61,907 bases of DNA from Microcoleus sp. CSU_2_2 (GTDB lineage Bacteria; Cyanobacteriota; Cyanobacteriia; Cyanobacteriales; Microcoleaceae): NCBI GenBank assembly GCA_012035135.1, contig JAAUPI010000002.1, positions 1 to 61,907 on the forward strand, written 5' to 3'. Position numbers and translations under genes: made by a program. The notes beneath the pieces were generated by a model that saw only the letters and a list, made by a program, of their open reading frames with translations, made no database searches and was not told where the DNA came from. Numbering within the stretch: position 1 is the stretch's first letter; each line of letters starts with the position of its first letter. This document shows positions 17,998-26,480 of the stretch, one piece after another.

Positions 17998-18870
17998 ATG
18001 GTAATGATTCTGATTGAAGGAAACTTTTCTATCCTGAATGCAGCGCCGGATGGGGACTCGGTTCGCTTTATTCCAAACAATCCTGATTTGTGGAAAAAGT
18101 TGGAAACAAAAGTGCATCCTAATAAATCCGGGGGAGTGCAACTGCGATTGGATTCGATCGATACTTTAGAAACTCACTATAGACCAAACGTAGGTGCGAT
18201 CGGCATTCAGCATCAACCTAAAAAATTTGCTGACGCAGCATCGGCCAGACTTCTAGATATTTTAGGGTTCGATAGCAGTACCGTCGAACGTGGCAAGGCA
18301 GAAAAGGTGAAACAAGCTATTCCCGATCGCGTTCCCGGTTATATTATGACTCGTTTTGCCGATGTTTACGGACGGGCAGTAGCTTTCGCTTGCAAGGGCA
18401 AATCTGACAAACCGGATGGAGAACCAATCTTTGTAGACAAAGCACTGATTCGTCAGACAGCTAATTATCAATTGTTAGCCCAAGGGCTGGCTTATCCAAC
18501 CTTTTACTCTAAACTGTATGTTGATTTACGACGAGAATTGACGGCTGCTGTGACTAAGGCACGTTCTAAAAAGCTGGGTCTTTGGGTAGAGGATGCAACT
18601 AACACAGGCTTTAATTTAACCAGCTTGAAAACTATTACCGATGAAGTCGAAATTTTACCTAAACTTTTTCGACGCTTGTTGAGCTATCTGGCTATTAATG
18701 ACGATAGCGTTGAGTTAGATGGCTTTGCCGAATTTCTCGAAGCTAATAAAGACCGCATTTTGATTTTGTCAGAAGGGCGGATGACGGGTTTTGATAATGT
18801 GGTAGAAATTGACGGGCAGACACTCAAATTAACCGAGAAACCAGAGAATTTGGTATTTTTTGAAAAGTAA
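17998..18870 (+). CDS. Staphylococcal nuclease (SNase)-like protein
   Basis: This 290-residue protein has an SNase fold in its N-terminal 190 residues. The calcium/catalytic residues of the family can be aligned by eye: Asp20 in PDGDSVRF, Arg50, Asp55 and Glu58 in LRLDSIDTLE, and Arg126 in DVYGRAVAF. An insertion of about 45 residues separates the second and third motifs. The C-terminal 100 residues are an extra part of unknown role. No signal peptide is visible, unlike classical secreted thermonuclease, so it may act inside the cell. GGAGG about 15 bp upstream supports the start. Confidence 0.8.
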   Translation: MVMILIEGNFSILNAAPDGDSVRFIPNNPDLWKKLETKVHPNKSGGVQLRLDSIDTLETHYRPNVGAIGIQHQPKKFADAASARLLDILGFDSSTVERGKAEKVKQAIPDRVPGYIMTRFADVYGRAVAFACKGKSDKPDGEPIFVDKALIRQTANYQLLAQGLAYPTFYSKLYVDLRRELTAAVTKARSKKLGLWVEDATNTGFNLTSLKTITDEVEILPKLFRRLLSYLAINDDSVELDGFAEFLEANKDRILILSEGRMTGFDNVVEIDGQTLKLTEKPENLVFFEK

Positions 18871-18899
18871 AGCATAGATGACTATGCTTTTATACCAAC

Positions 18900-20309
18900 C
18901 TATTTCCTCTGCAACTTCACCCCGCGCATCGAATAATCCAAAAGCTCAACAGGGTGCATCAAAGTAACTGTTTTACCCTGCAATTCCAAATGCTTCTTAA
19001 TTTGCAAAGAACAACCAGGATTCGCCGAAGCAATCAACTCGGCCCCAGTATTCAATAAATTCTCCACTTTTTGCTGTCCTAACTCCTCAGCAACCTCCGG
19101 CTGCAACATATTGTAAACGCCGGCACTCCCGCAGCACAAAGCCGCATCTAAGGGTTCTTTTAACTTGACACCGGGAATTTGTTGTAGCAATTGACGCGGC
19201 TGCAAACTAATCTTTTGTCCGTGCAGTAAATGACACGCATCCTGATAAACTATTGTCAAATCTCCATCAATCAAAGGATGCAGTTTTGCCGTCAATCCCG
19301 CACTGGCTAAAAACTCTTGCACGTCTTTAACATTGGTGGCAAACTCTTTAGCTTTTTCGCAATATTCCGGGTCATCTGCTAGAATGTGACCGTATTCTTT
19401 CAAAGTATGACCGCAACCAGCCGCGTTGATAATCACAGCATCAACTTGCAGGTTGGCAAAGCTGTCAATCATTTGTCTGGCTAAAACTTTCGCTTGTTCG
19501 GTTTGTCCTTGGTGTTCGGGTAAAGCGGCGCAACATCCTTGAGATTTGGGAATCACCACCTCGCAGCCATTAGCCGTTAAAACTCTGACGGTTGCTTCGT
19601 TAACTGGGGAGAAAAATAACCGCTGTACGCAGCCTAAAATCATCCCCACTCGATAGCGTTTTTCTCCTCTGGCTGGAATCACATCGGGCAAATTATCCCG
19701 AAAAGAGTCGATCGTAATTTCTGGTAAAATTGACTCCATCGCCGCCAATCGGGGAGAGATTTTGGGCAGCAAACCCGTCAAACGGACGAGTTTTTGCAAT
19801 CCCAATTTTTGATAGAGAAACATCGGAGCGAGCAAAGGTCGCAATCGGTTAGGATAGGGAAAGAAGTTGAACAGGATAGAGCGAATTAGTTTGTCGGAAA
19901 AAGTGCGATCGAAATTTCTCTCTACTTGATGGCGAGTTGCACCGATCAATTTGTCGTACTGCACTCCAGACGGACAAGTTGTCACGCAAGCCAAACAGCC
20001 CAAGCAAGTATCAAAATGCTGTGCTGTTGCTTCATTTAAAGGTGCTTCGCCTTCGTTAATCGCATCCATTAAATAAATGCGGCCTCTCGGAGAATCCATT
20101 TCTTTACCAAGTACCCGATAACTCGGACAAGTAGACAAACAAAATCCGCAGTGAACGCAACTATCAATTAATTTGGGATTCGGCGGATTTTGAGCATCAA
20201 AACCCTGCATTTCTGGAGATTTTAAATGGGGATTTTGTGACAAAAAATTGCTATCTTTAGCAGGTTTTAAATTGTCGCTGGGAAGTGTAGATTTTTCGGA
20301 AATTTGCAT
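18900..20309 (-). CDS. glcF: Glycolate dehydrogenase iron-sulfur subunit GlcF
   Basis: GlcF is the iron-sulfur and electron-transfer subunit of glycolate dehydrogenase (GlcDEF), which oxidises photorespiratory glycolate to glyoxylate. The 469-residue protein has two ferredoxin-type motifs (CVHCGFCLSTCP, CLGCLACVTTCPSG). It also has the cysteine-rich CCG-type motifs QGCCAALPEHQG and ALCCGSAGVYN, and a YQDACHLLHGQ segment. The open frame extends to 20339, but the extra ten residues (STVNCQLLY) are encoded by CAACTGT-type tandem repeats, so the Met at 20309 is chosen. glcE lies just upstream on the same strand; glcD is not in the window. Confidence 0.93.
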   Translation of the reverse strand: MQISEKSTLPSDNLKPAKDSNFLSQNPHLKSPEMQGFDAQNPPNPKLIDSCVHCGFCLSTCPSYRVLGKEMDSPRGRIYLMDAINEGEAPLNEATAQHFDTCLGCLACVTTCPSGVQYDKLIGATRHQVERNFDRTFSDKLIRSILFNFFPYPNRLRPLLAPMFLYQKLGLQKLVRLTGLLPKISPRLAAMESILPEITIDSFRDNLPDVIPARGEKRYRVGMILGCVQRLFFSPVNEATVRVLTANGCEVVIPKSQGCCAALPEHQGQTEQAKVLARQMIDSFANLQVDAVIINAAGCGHTLKEYGHILADDPEYCEKAKEFATNVKDVQEFLASAGLTAKLHPLIDGDLTIVYQDACHLLHGQKISLQPRQLLQQIPGVKLKEPLDAALCCGSAGVYNMLQPEVAEELGQQKVENLLNTGAELIASANPGCSLQIKKHLELQGKTVTLMHPVELLDYSMRGVKLQRK

Positions 20310-20349
20310 ATATAGCAGTTGACAGTTGACAGTTGACAATTACATAATT

Positions 20350-20497
20350 AACTTGGTTCGTAGTAAGGACTTTAGTCCTTTCTACAGTACGAGCAAGGAA
20401 TGAAGTCCTCACTACAAACTTTTTATTTTGGTTCGTAGTGAGGACTTTAGTTTTTTGACAGTACGATCGAGGACTAAAGTCCTTACTACAAACTTTA
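20350..20497. repeat. Array of AGTCCT...CTACAAAC palindromic repeats between glcE and glcF
   Basis: At least three partial copies in alternating orientation (TTGGTTCGTAGTAAGGACTT, GAATGAAGTCCTCACTACAA, GGTTCGTAGTGAGGACTTTA, GACTAAAGTCCTTACTACAA) separated by ACAGTACGA spacers. They can fold into long hairpins. They fill the whole glcE-glcF gap and may affect the stability of a joint transcript. Confidence 0.75.
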
Positions 20498-20499
20498 AA

Positions 20500-21930
20500 C
20501 TAAATACCATCAAGAAAACGATTTGGACTCAAAATATTTTGCGAGTCAAACTGTTGTTTGATCCCGCGCATTAAATCGATCGCACTTCCATTATAGCCCC
20601 AAACATCCAACTGCTGCTTGAGATCGATCGACCCTGCTAAAACAGTCAGAAAACCGCCTTTCGCTTCGCAGCCTCGGCGTATTTGCCGCAATGTGTCCGC
20701 AGTCGCAGTCTCAAACCGTAAAACCCCCAAACCGCTGCCTGCATGAATCACGACGTCTTGGATTGGCAACTCATCAAGTAGTTTGACAGATTCCGAGGGC
20801 CTGACTCCTATTTTGCAAATAATGGCTGAGTTTTTGGCAGAATTCCAGATAGTTTCTGGCAATGTTTGCCATAACTGATTCTCATCATTTTCGCGGCAGA
20901 TATTTGCTTGCAAACCCAACTTTTCGCCAACTTCCACCAAGCGGGCAGATTGTTCTTTAACGCTCTCTGCGATACTTTGAAATCTGACGATTAATCCCGT
21001 GCCTTTTCCTAAACCTAATTTGGCGACTAAATCAGATGACAGCAGATCGACGGCTGTCGGAGTCAAAGCAGAAGATAATAAAATTTGAGTCGATCGAGCT
21101 AAAGCATCAGTTTCCCCAGTCAGCACGACTGTTGCAGAGGTTTCAGGGAGCGGATAAACTCGGAAAGTCACTTGAGAAATGACGCCTAATGTGCCGTAGG
21201 AACCGGAAAACAGCTTCATCAAATCGTAGCCGGCGACATTTTTCACAACTCGGCCACCCGCAGTGGCAATTTGGCCATCCGATCGCACAAAGCTAATTCC
21301 CAACAGCATATCGCGAACGCCCCGATAGCGGTGTCGCAGGGAACCCGCCTCAGCGGTGGCGACAATGCCGCCTAAGGTTGCGTGTTGTGGATATGCTGGA
21401 TCGATCGGCAAAAATTGACCTGCTGAGGCTAAAATTTGCTGCAAATCGGCAAACTTCATCCCCGCTTCCGCTGTCACCGTTAAATCGCCCACAGCGTGTT
21501 CTACGAGTCCGTTGAGGCGCCCCGTACTCACAGCCACGATTGCCCTTGCATCAGGAGATCCCCCTAAATCCCCACCTCCCCCTGCCCCCATGCCCGCCCT
21601 GGGCTGGGGGGGATCTGAATCTGATTGGAAAATTGGAAAATTCTCCCCAGGGAAGCCTAATTTCACTAAACCGCCCCAATCAAGTTTGCTGCCGTTGCCA
21701 CAAGGCAAGACTGCATAACCATTTTGCCCAGCCCAAGCAATGACAGTCGCGAGTTTTTCCTGAGTATTCGGGTAAACGGTATAGTCTATTTTAGTGCCTG
21801 GGACAATAGCTTTTTCTATCCGTTCTTGCCAAAATGGCTCTGTATCTTCCCAGCGACAGATGCCAGAGGGGCCGACAATACTTTCTAGTGCTGGTGTGCT
21901 AACGTAATTTTTGGTAGAAAAATTTTTCAT
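20500..21930 (-). CDS. glcE: Glycolate dehydrogenase FAD-binding subunit GlcE
   Basis: GlcE is the second flavin subunit of glycolate dehydrogenase. The 476-residue protein has the PCMH-type FAD fold: LPCGNGSKLDWGG, AEAGMKFADLQQILA, HATLGGIVAT and GRVVKNVAGYDLMKLF-GSYGTLGV. An insertion at about residues 100-130 (SDSDPPQPRAGMGAGG...) interrupts the conserved path between the PCGNG loop and VAVSTGRLNG. It is repeat-encoded sequence in frame (nt about 21560-21640), shared with the next gene's insertion. The Met at 21930 is chosen over 21966. It lies directly upstream of glcF. Confidence 0.92.
   Translation of the reverse strand: MKNFSTKNYVSTPALESIVGPSGICRWEDTEPFWQERIEKAIVPGTKIDYTVYPNTQEKLATVIAWAGQNGYAVLPCGNGSKLDWGGLVKLGFPGENFPIFQSDSDPPQPRAGMGAGGGGDLGGSPDARAIVAVSTGRLNGLVEHAVGDLTVTAEAGMKFADLQQILASAGQFLPIDPAYPQHATLGGIVATAEAGSLRHRYRGVRDMLLGISFVRSDGQIATAGGRVVKNVAGYDLMKLFSGSYGTLGVISQVTFRVYPLPETSATVVLTGETDALARSTQILLSSALTPTAVDLLSSDLVAKLGLGKGTGLIVRFQSIAESVKEQSARLVEVGEKLGLQANICRENDENQLWQTLPETIWNSAKNSAIICKIGVRPSESVKLLDELPIQDVVIHAGSGLGVLRFETATADTLRQIRRGCEAKGGFLTVLAGSIDLKQQLDVWGYNGSAIDLMRGIKQQFDSQNILSPNRFLDGI
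21560..21640. repeat. GC-rich interspersed repeat inside glcE
   Basis: GGAGATCCCCCTAAATCCCC through GGGGGGATCTGAATCTGATT. It is bounded by inverted GATCCCCC / GGGGGATC ends and contains GCCCGCCCTGGGCTGGGG. A longer copy is at 22795-22945 and fragments occur at 23480-23520 and 56250-56285. Translated on the minus strand it gives SDSDPP. Confidence 0.75.
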
Positions 21931-21989
21931 TAAGGTTATTAGATGCCCGGTAAAACAAATAATCAAACAACTGCCTAAAACTATTAAAT

Positions 21990-22228
21990 ATTAAGAACGG
22001 AACACAACTAACTTGGTTGAGGAAGTCCAGTTCTGGGTTCTGCTTCCACCTCGTCAACATAGCCGAAGTATCGCTGTAGGCGACTGGTTGCTGGTCTTTG
22101 TACCCAGCCTCTGTGCGAACTCTCAAGGCCCGATTATAGACTAAACGAGTACAGCCGATCGTCCGCTTTAACAAGAAACCTTGTTAAGGCGTTGGATAGA
22201 AACGGTACTTGAAGGCTTTTTGTGTCAT
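21990..22228 (-). pseudogene. tnpB (IS200/IS605 OrfB) N-terminal remnant
   Basis: Read on the minus strand from the ATG at 22228: MTQKAFKYRFYPTP, then an in-frame TAA, then LLKRTIGCTRLVYNRAL, KDQQPVAYSDTSAMLTRWKQ and LDFLNQVSCVP. This is the typical TnpB N-terminus. Homology stops near 21990; the RuvC-like catalytic region and zinc finger are absent. The sequence upstream (22229-22318), with the hairpin-forming GTTCTTTGAGGAC and the TCATCAGAAATTTGGG edge, matches the edge at 11358. It is a dead fragment of a guide-RNA nuclease gene. Confidence 0.85.
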
Positions 22229-22411
22229 GCTTTACATTATAGTGCTGATCTCGTGAGATGCGTTAAATTGCTGTCAAGCCGTCCTCAAAGAACGCAGTTT
22301 CAAACCCAAATTTCTGATGACTAATGGTAAGGTGCGTCGCCGATCGATTGTCGATTTTTTGAGGGATTTAAGAGTGGCGACGCACCCTACGACTAATGAC
22401 TAATGACTTCT

Positions 22412-23467
22412 TCAAAGTTCTAAAGGAGCAGCAGCCTTCAATAAATCTTCTAGCATAAAGCGTAGCAAAGATTGAGTTACTAATACTAAACCCAATCGGG
22501 CTTGAGCGAGTTTGGGCGTTTCTATTTTAACTTCGCCCCAAATCCGGCACTGGCTGTAAAAAATCTGAAAAGCTGCGCTCAAACTGTTAGCTAATTTGAA
22601 ATAATCGATCGATCTTTCGTCGCTATACTCCCCAAACACAAAAGCTAAACTGTCTAGCACTGTTAACAGTTGTGAGATTAAATTGTATTCTGCTGGATGT
22701 ACTAATCGCAGCTTTTTGTCGTCGAGCCAAGGGATGGGATTTGGGGCGGAAAGCGACCAAATTTGGCGTGTTGTAGTGTGTGTTTTCAAACCCGGAGATC
22801 CCCCCCAGCCCAGGGCGGGCACGGGGGCACCGCCCCTACAAAAGGGGGAGAATTGTGTCAAAGTCCCCCTTGTTTCCTCCCTTGGGGCAGGGCAGGGGGG
22901 GGTGGGGGATTTAGGGGGATCTGAATCCGATCGACAAGTTTGAAAACACGCCCTAGTGGCGTCGAATTCGACGATCGAAATAATTCGATCGCGGTGGGCC
23001 ATTCGCAGCAGAGAACAGCAACGGGCGTGGCTGTATTGAATGGGAAAGAGTCGATCGGCCGAAACAACAGGTAATATTTGAGACTCTGGAAGTGGCAGAG
23101 AAGTTTGAGCTAAACGCTGCAACCAGACGGCTAAAGCGACATCGGTCAACTCAAACTGAATGATACCCGACGGTGCGACTTCAATGGTGAAATCTCCACT
23201 GCATAGCACTTTGAGACTTTCGACCAACTGTGCGGCAATTGTCTGGGGTGACTGCTGCCAGTTGTTTGCCAATTTGAGGGCGATCGCAGATACGTAGAGC
23301 ACCCGCGTGCTATTTTTAGCCCGATTTAATGGAATTTCATGGCGAATGCTGTCTTGGGTGAGTTTCAAAGCATTTTCCGGCACGCTGGCTTGCCCGATCG
23401 CACTTTGTAGTCGCTGCACCACCAAAAACTTCACCGTGAATTCTGGAAACTTCCACTGATTAGTCAT
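22412..23467 (-). CDS. DALR anticodon-binding domain protein (ArgS C-terminal-like)
   Basis: The 351-residue protein resembles a stand-alone, extended DALR domain like the anticodon-binding end of arginyl-tRNA synthetase: IQYSHARCCSLLRMAHRD, VHPAEYNLISQLLTVLD, and LANSLSAAFQIFYSQCRIWG followed by KLAQARLGLVLVTQSLLRFML. No synthetase catalytic motifs are present. It may bind tRNA or act as a synthetase-like accessory factor; the function is unknown. A roughly 50-residue in-frame insertion (SDSDPPKSPTPPCPAPREE ... ALGWGGS) comes from the GC-rich repeat at 22795-22945. The Met at 23467 is chosen. Confidence 0.8.
   Translation of the reverse strand: MTNQWKFPEFTVKFLVVQRLQSAIGQASVPENALKLTQDSIRHEIPLNRAKNSTRVLYVSAIALKLANNWQQSPQTIAAQLVESLKVLCSGDFTIEVAPSGIIQFELTDVALAVWLQRLAQTSLPLPESQILPVVSADRLFPIQYSHARCCSLLRMAHRDRIISIVEFDATRACFQTCRSDSDPPKSPTPPCPAPREETRGTLTQFSPFCRGGAPVPALGWGGSPGLKTHTTTRQIWSLSAPNPIPWLDDKKLRLVHPAEYNLISQLLTVLDSLAFVFGEYSDERSIDYFKLANSLSAAFQIFYSQCRIWGEVKIETPKLAQARLGLVLVTQSLLRFMLEDLLKAAAPLEL
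22795..22945. repeat. GC-rich interspersed repeat inside the DALR gene
   Basis: It begins GGAGATCCCCCCCAGCCCAG and ends TTTAGGGGGATCTGAATCCG, so the termini are inverted GATCCCCC / GGGGGATC. The interior carries GGGCGGGCACGGGGGCACCG and CCCTTGGGGCAGGGCAGGGG. It is the long relative of the copy in glcE (21560-21640), and it preserves the reading frame of the host gene. Confidence 0.75.
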
Positions 23468-23550
23468 TGGGAATGGGTAATGGGAATCCCCCCTCACCCC
23501 CCAAGGGGGGAATGGGGGGGGTGGGTAATGGGGAATGGGTAATTGGAACT

Positions 23551-23679
23551 GTCAACCCTTCGGCCGGCTCTGGGCAAGCTGTCAACCCAACGGCCGGCTC
23601 TGGGCAAGCTGTCAACTGTCATCCCCCTTGGGGGGCGAGGGGCAGGGTTGTCAACCCAACGGCCGGTTCTGGGCAAGCT
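23551..23679. repeat. 30-bp repeat, three copies
   Basis: The unit starts GTCAACCCAACGGCCGGCTC and ends TGGGCAAGCT. Copies are at 23551-23580, 23581-23610 and 23650-23679, with single-base changes. A rearranged inverse form lies at 56205-56245. The rest of the gap 23468-24043 holds poly-G/CCCC low-complexity sequence (23480-23525), A+T-rich DNA, and the direct repeat described at 23964. Confidence 0.8.
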
Positions 23680-23963
23680 GTCCACAGTCCACTGTGCACT
23701 GCCATTGTTACAGCGTGTACTGTTTTTGTACGTCAAACTGCTGATATTATCAGTGACGATCGGCATCAATAAGCCCGGTATGCATGGAAATAATCGACTT
23801 TCTCGCGGTTTTTACGCAAGAGATGCAAACATTTACGACAAACCCCATGCTTAATTTAACCATTTGGATGTATTTTTTGCTACATTGAATTTTTATGTAA
23901 AAGTGACAAAAGCTGGCACAGCTAGCTAAGCTGTTACAAGCTCGATCGGGGTTGTTTGTCTCA

Positions 23964-23988
23964 CTTTGTATCACTTTCTTTGTATCAC
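23964..23988 (+). promoter_or_regulatory. Direct repeat upstream of the Crp-family regulator
   Basis: The 11-mer CTTTGTATCAC occurs twice, at 23964-23974 and 23978-23988, with a 14-bp period, 56 bp before the regulator's ATG. It could be an operator for autoregulation. No clean NtcA consensus (GTA-N8-TAC) is visible here. This is inference from position and repetition only. Confidence 0.35.
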
Positions 23989-24043
23989 AAGGTTGGTAGA
24001 AACTGTTTTTTTCACTTATTAAATACCTCCCACAGCCTCACTT

Positions 24044-24811
24044 ATGCAATCAACTTCCACGCCTCTAGAGACCATTAATCGACCATTTCTAACTTGGCAG
24101 CGAATTATAGACTGGGCCCAAGAACACTACCGCTGCCGGACTTTTAGCAAAGACGAGCGGATTCCAGCTAGGCCGGGACTGCTGTATTTGGTGCAGAAAG
24201 GTTCTGTGCGACTGGTGGGCAGCGCTCAAGTCAGTGCTACTGCCAAGCCGGGGTCAAAATCCACTCGCAAGACGACTACAGAAGAAGCTTTTTTGGGCTT
24301 TGTCGGCGCGGGCCAACCCTTTGAACTGGTTGCTCAGTCGCCGTTTACATTGCAAGCTTACGCTCACGCCGACCAAACTCACGTAGTGTGGATGTATTGG
24401 CACGATCTGGACAATTGGCCTCACTTCCGCCGGGAAGTTTTGGATGCGTTTCGCTACCAGCACCAGCGGAAACTTCTCTGGCTAAGCACTTTGGGACAGC
24501 GCCGGACGATCGATCGACTGCTAGGATTTCTCACTTTGTTAGTTGAAGAGTTTGGCGAACCTTACGTAGGTGAGGCAGATCCGGAGGTGGTGCGGGGCTA
24601 TCGCCTGCCTTGGGCCCTGACTCACGCTCAAATTGGCAGCGCCATCGGTTCTACGCGGGTGACAGTGACGCGACTGATGGGTAAGTTACGATCGAAAGGT
24701 TTGATCAATACCGAAGACGACAATTTAATCTGTTTACCTGCTAACTCTGAGCCCCAGAAGAGAAAAAGCCAAAAGCAGAAGGTAGAAGAACCGATCGAAG
24801 AATTTGCATGA
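24044..24811 (+). CDS. Crp/Fnr-family transcription regulator, NtcA-like
   Basis: This 255-residue protein has a cyclic-nucleotide-binding-like N-terminal domain (about 15-135) and a helix-turn-helix C-terminal domain (about 150-235). The recognition region LTHAQIGSAIGSTRVTVTRLMGKLRSKGLI shares GSTRVTVTRL with NtcA, the global nitrogen regulator. The effector domain differs: it has a Ser/Thr/Lys-rich insertion (about 65-85, VSATAKPGSKSTRKTTTEE) and lacks clear cAMP-binding residues. It is therefore a paralogue and not NtcA itself. Its effector is unknown, and its DNA target may overlap NtcA's. Confidence 0.85.
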   Translation: MQSTSTPLETINRPFLTWQRIIDWAQEHYRCRTFSKDERIPARPGLLYLVQKGSVRLVGSAQVSATAKPGSKSTRKTTTEEAFLGFVGAGQPFELVAQSPFTLQAYAHADQTHVVWMYWHDLDNWPHFRREVLDAFRYQHQRKLLWLSTLGQRRTIDRLLGFLTLLVEEFGEPYVGEADPEVVRGYRLPWALTHAQIGSAIGSTRVTVTRLMGKLRSKGLINTEDDNLICLPANSEPQKRKSQKQKVEEPIEEFA

Positions 24812-24939
24812 AAGCCGGAGAGTGGCAGCCAACAAACAGCAGTTAGCTGTTAGTTATGTTGTCGGTGGGGGTGTCTATCGCTCGACATTGTACGATAAAT
24901 AGTGTAAACTTTTGCCGTTTTTGCAGGGTGCGATCGACT

Positions 24940-25608
24940 ATGACCGATGACAAGCAAAAATCTCCGATTTCCACCAATCCTAAACGGGTGGTATTCTGCG
25001 ATTTTGACGGCACAATCACTGTTGAGGAAACTTTTGTGGGAATGCTCAAGCAATTCGCACCGAAAAAGTCATCTCAACTGATGCCAGAAATGTATGCTAG
25101 AAGGCTGAGTCTGCGATCGGGAGTGCGGCAGTTATTGGAGTCGATTCCCTCGGAATGTTATGGGGAAATTGTTGAGTTTTCCAAAGGAAAGCTGATGCGG
25201 CCAGGATTGGTAGAATTGCTGGATTTTTTGGATGCTCAAAGGGTTCATTTTGTTATAGTTTCCGGTGGCCTGCGGGTAATGGTAGAGGCCGTAATGGGTG
25301 ATTTGGTGCAACGGGCCAGCGCGATTTATGCTGTGGATTTGGACGCTAGCGGCCCTCGCTTGCAAGTAAATTCCGAGTTTGAGGGGGATGATGAATTGGT
25401 GTCGAAGGTGCGGGTGATGGGGCAGTACAGGGCATCAGAACAGGTGGCTATCGGAGATTCGCTGACGGATTTTAACATGGCTTTGCAGGCTTCGTCGGTA
25501 TTTGCGCGCGATCGACTGGCGGAATATCTAGACGAACAGCAAAAACCTTATATTAAATGGGATAATTTTTTTGATGTGCTGGACAATTTGTCCCATCAAT
25601 GGAATTAA
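24940..25608 (+). CDS. mtnX: HAD-family phosphatase MtnX (methionine salvage)
   Basis: MtnX dephosphorylates 2-hydroxy-3-keto-5-methylthiopentenyl-1-phosphate in the methionine salvage pathway. The 222-residue protein has HAD motif I VVFCDFDGTIT, motif II VIVSGG and motif IV AIGDSLTDFNMA. Its cap region resembles MtnX and phosphoserine phosphatase. An open frame extends to 24856, but the ATG at 24940 fits the family N-terminus. mtnB lies 250 bp downstream, which supports the pathway assignment over phosphoserine phosphatase. Confidence 0.82.
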   Translation: MTDDKQKSPISTNPKRVVFCDFDGTITVEETFVGMLKQFAPKKSSQLMPEMYARRLSLRSGVRQLLESIPSECYGEIVEFSKGKLMRPGLVELLDFLDAQRVHFVIVSGGLRVMVEAVMGDLVQRASAIYAVDLDASGPRLQVNSEFEGDDELVSKVRVMGQYRASEQVAIGDSLTDFNMALQASSVFARDRLAEYLDEQQKPYIKWDNFFDVLDNLSHQWN

Positions 25609-25621
25609 ACAGTTGACAGTT

Positions 25622-25684
25622 GTAGGGTGCGTTCCCACCGCTCATCCCAAATAAAAATCGACCATCGATGAGCGACGCACCTGA
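25622..25684. repeat. Hairpin-forming GTGCGT repeat between mtnX and mtnB
   Basis: TGTAGGGTGCGT and GAGCGACGCACCTGAC can pair, with an inner GCTCATC / GATGAGC and CGA-CCATCGA segment. The arms echo the GGTGCGTCGCTA arms of the MITE-like repeat. A similar hairpin lies at 22330-22393. The rest of the gap to 25859 has CAGTTGACAGTTG repeats and A+T-rich sequence. Confidence 0.55.
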
Positions 25685-25859
25685 CATTTGACCGCTCGAC
25701 AGTTGACAGTTGCGGGCGGGGTTTTTAGGATGAGGAATTAAACAGTTGACCGTGGATACTTAACAGGAAAAATATGATGTTTTTTTTGCTTTCAATGTTA
25801 ATTTTTAATGGTTGAAACTAAACGTAAAAGTTAAATAAACAGCGGAGAAGTTAGGAACA

Positions 25860-26480
25860 ATGAGTGTTGATTTGAGATCAGATTTAATTGCCGCAGCCAA
25901 ACATTTTTACGATCGAGGTTGGATGGTGGGTACTGCCGGCAATCTGTCAGCTCAATTGCCAGATGGCAGTTTTTGGATTACTGCTAGCGGGCGCCCAAAA
26001 GGGCAGTTAACCGATCGAGATTTTATCAGAATAAACTTAGATGGTGAGATTGTCGAACAGCCTGTTTCCGACAGTCGCCCTTCGGCAGAAACTAGCATTC
26101 ATTTAGCTGTTTATAATAGTTTTCCAGAGGCTAAAGCTTGCTATCACGTTCATTCGATCGAAGCAAATTTAGTCTCTCGCTTAACAGCAGGAGATGCAGT
26201 GCCTTTACCCGCGATCGAAATGCTCAAAGGTTTGGGGGTGTGGGAGGAAAACCCCCAGGTGGCGATGCCCCTATTTCCAAATTATTTAGAAGTGACGAAA
26301 ATAGCTCATGAAATTTGCGAGGCTTTTGCCGTTTCGCGGCCGAAAGTACCCGCTTTGCTAATCCGCGATCACGGCATCACCGTCTGGGCAAATTCGCCAG
26401 CAGCCGCCTACAATTACGTAGAAGTTGTGGAATACATTTTTCGCTATATGGTAGCAGCTAGCCAAGTTGTTCGATTTTAG
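25860..26480 (+). CDS. mtnB: Methylthioribulose-1-phosphate dehydratase MtnB
   Basis: MtnB dehydrates 5-methylthioribulose-1-phosphate, a zinc-dependent class II aldolase-like reaction in methionine salvage. The 206-residue protein shows GTAGNLSAQLPDGSFWITASG, the catalytic-site segment PSAETSIHLAVY, the zinc ligands in CYHVHSIEAN, and LLIRDHGITVWA. The length matches the family. It acts in the cytosol with MtnX, encoded upstream. Confidence 0.93.
   Translation: MSVDLRSDLIAAAKHFYDRGWMVGTAGNLSAQLPDGSFWITASGRPKGQLTDRDFIRINLDGEIVEQPVSDSRPSAETSIHLAVYNSFPEAKACYHVHSIEANLVSRLTAGDAVPLPAIEMLKGLGVWEENPQVAMPLFPNYLEVTKIAHEICEAFAVSRPKVPALLIRDHGITVWANSPAAAYNYVEVVEYIFRYMVAASQVVRF

Noticed and set aside
22412-23467. 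Complete arginyl-tRNA synthetase
   Set aside because: Only the DALR-like C-terminal region is present; no HIGH or KMSKS-type catalytic motif is seen in the 351 residues.
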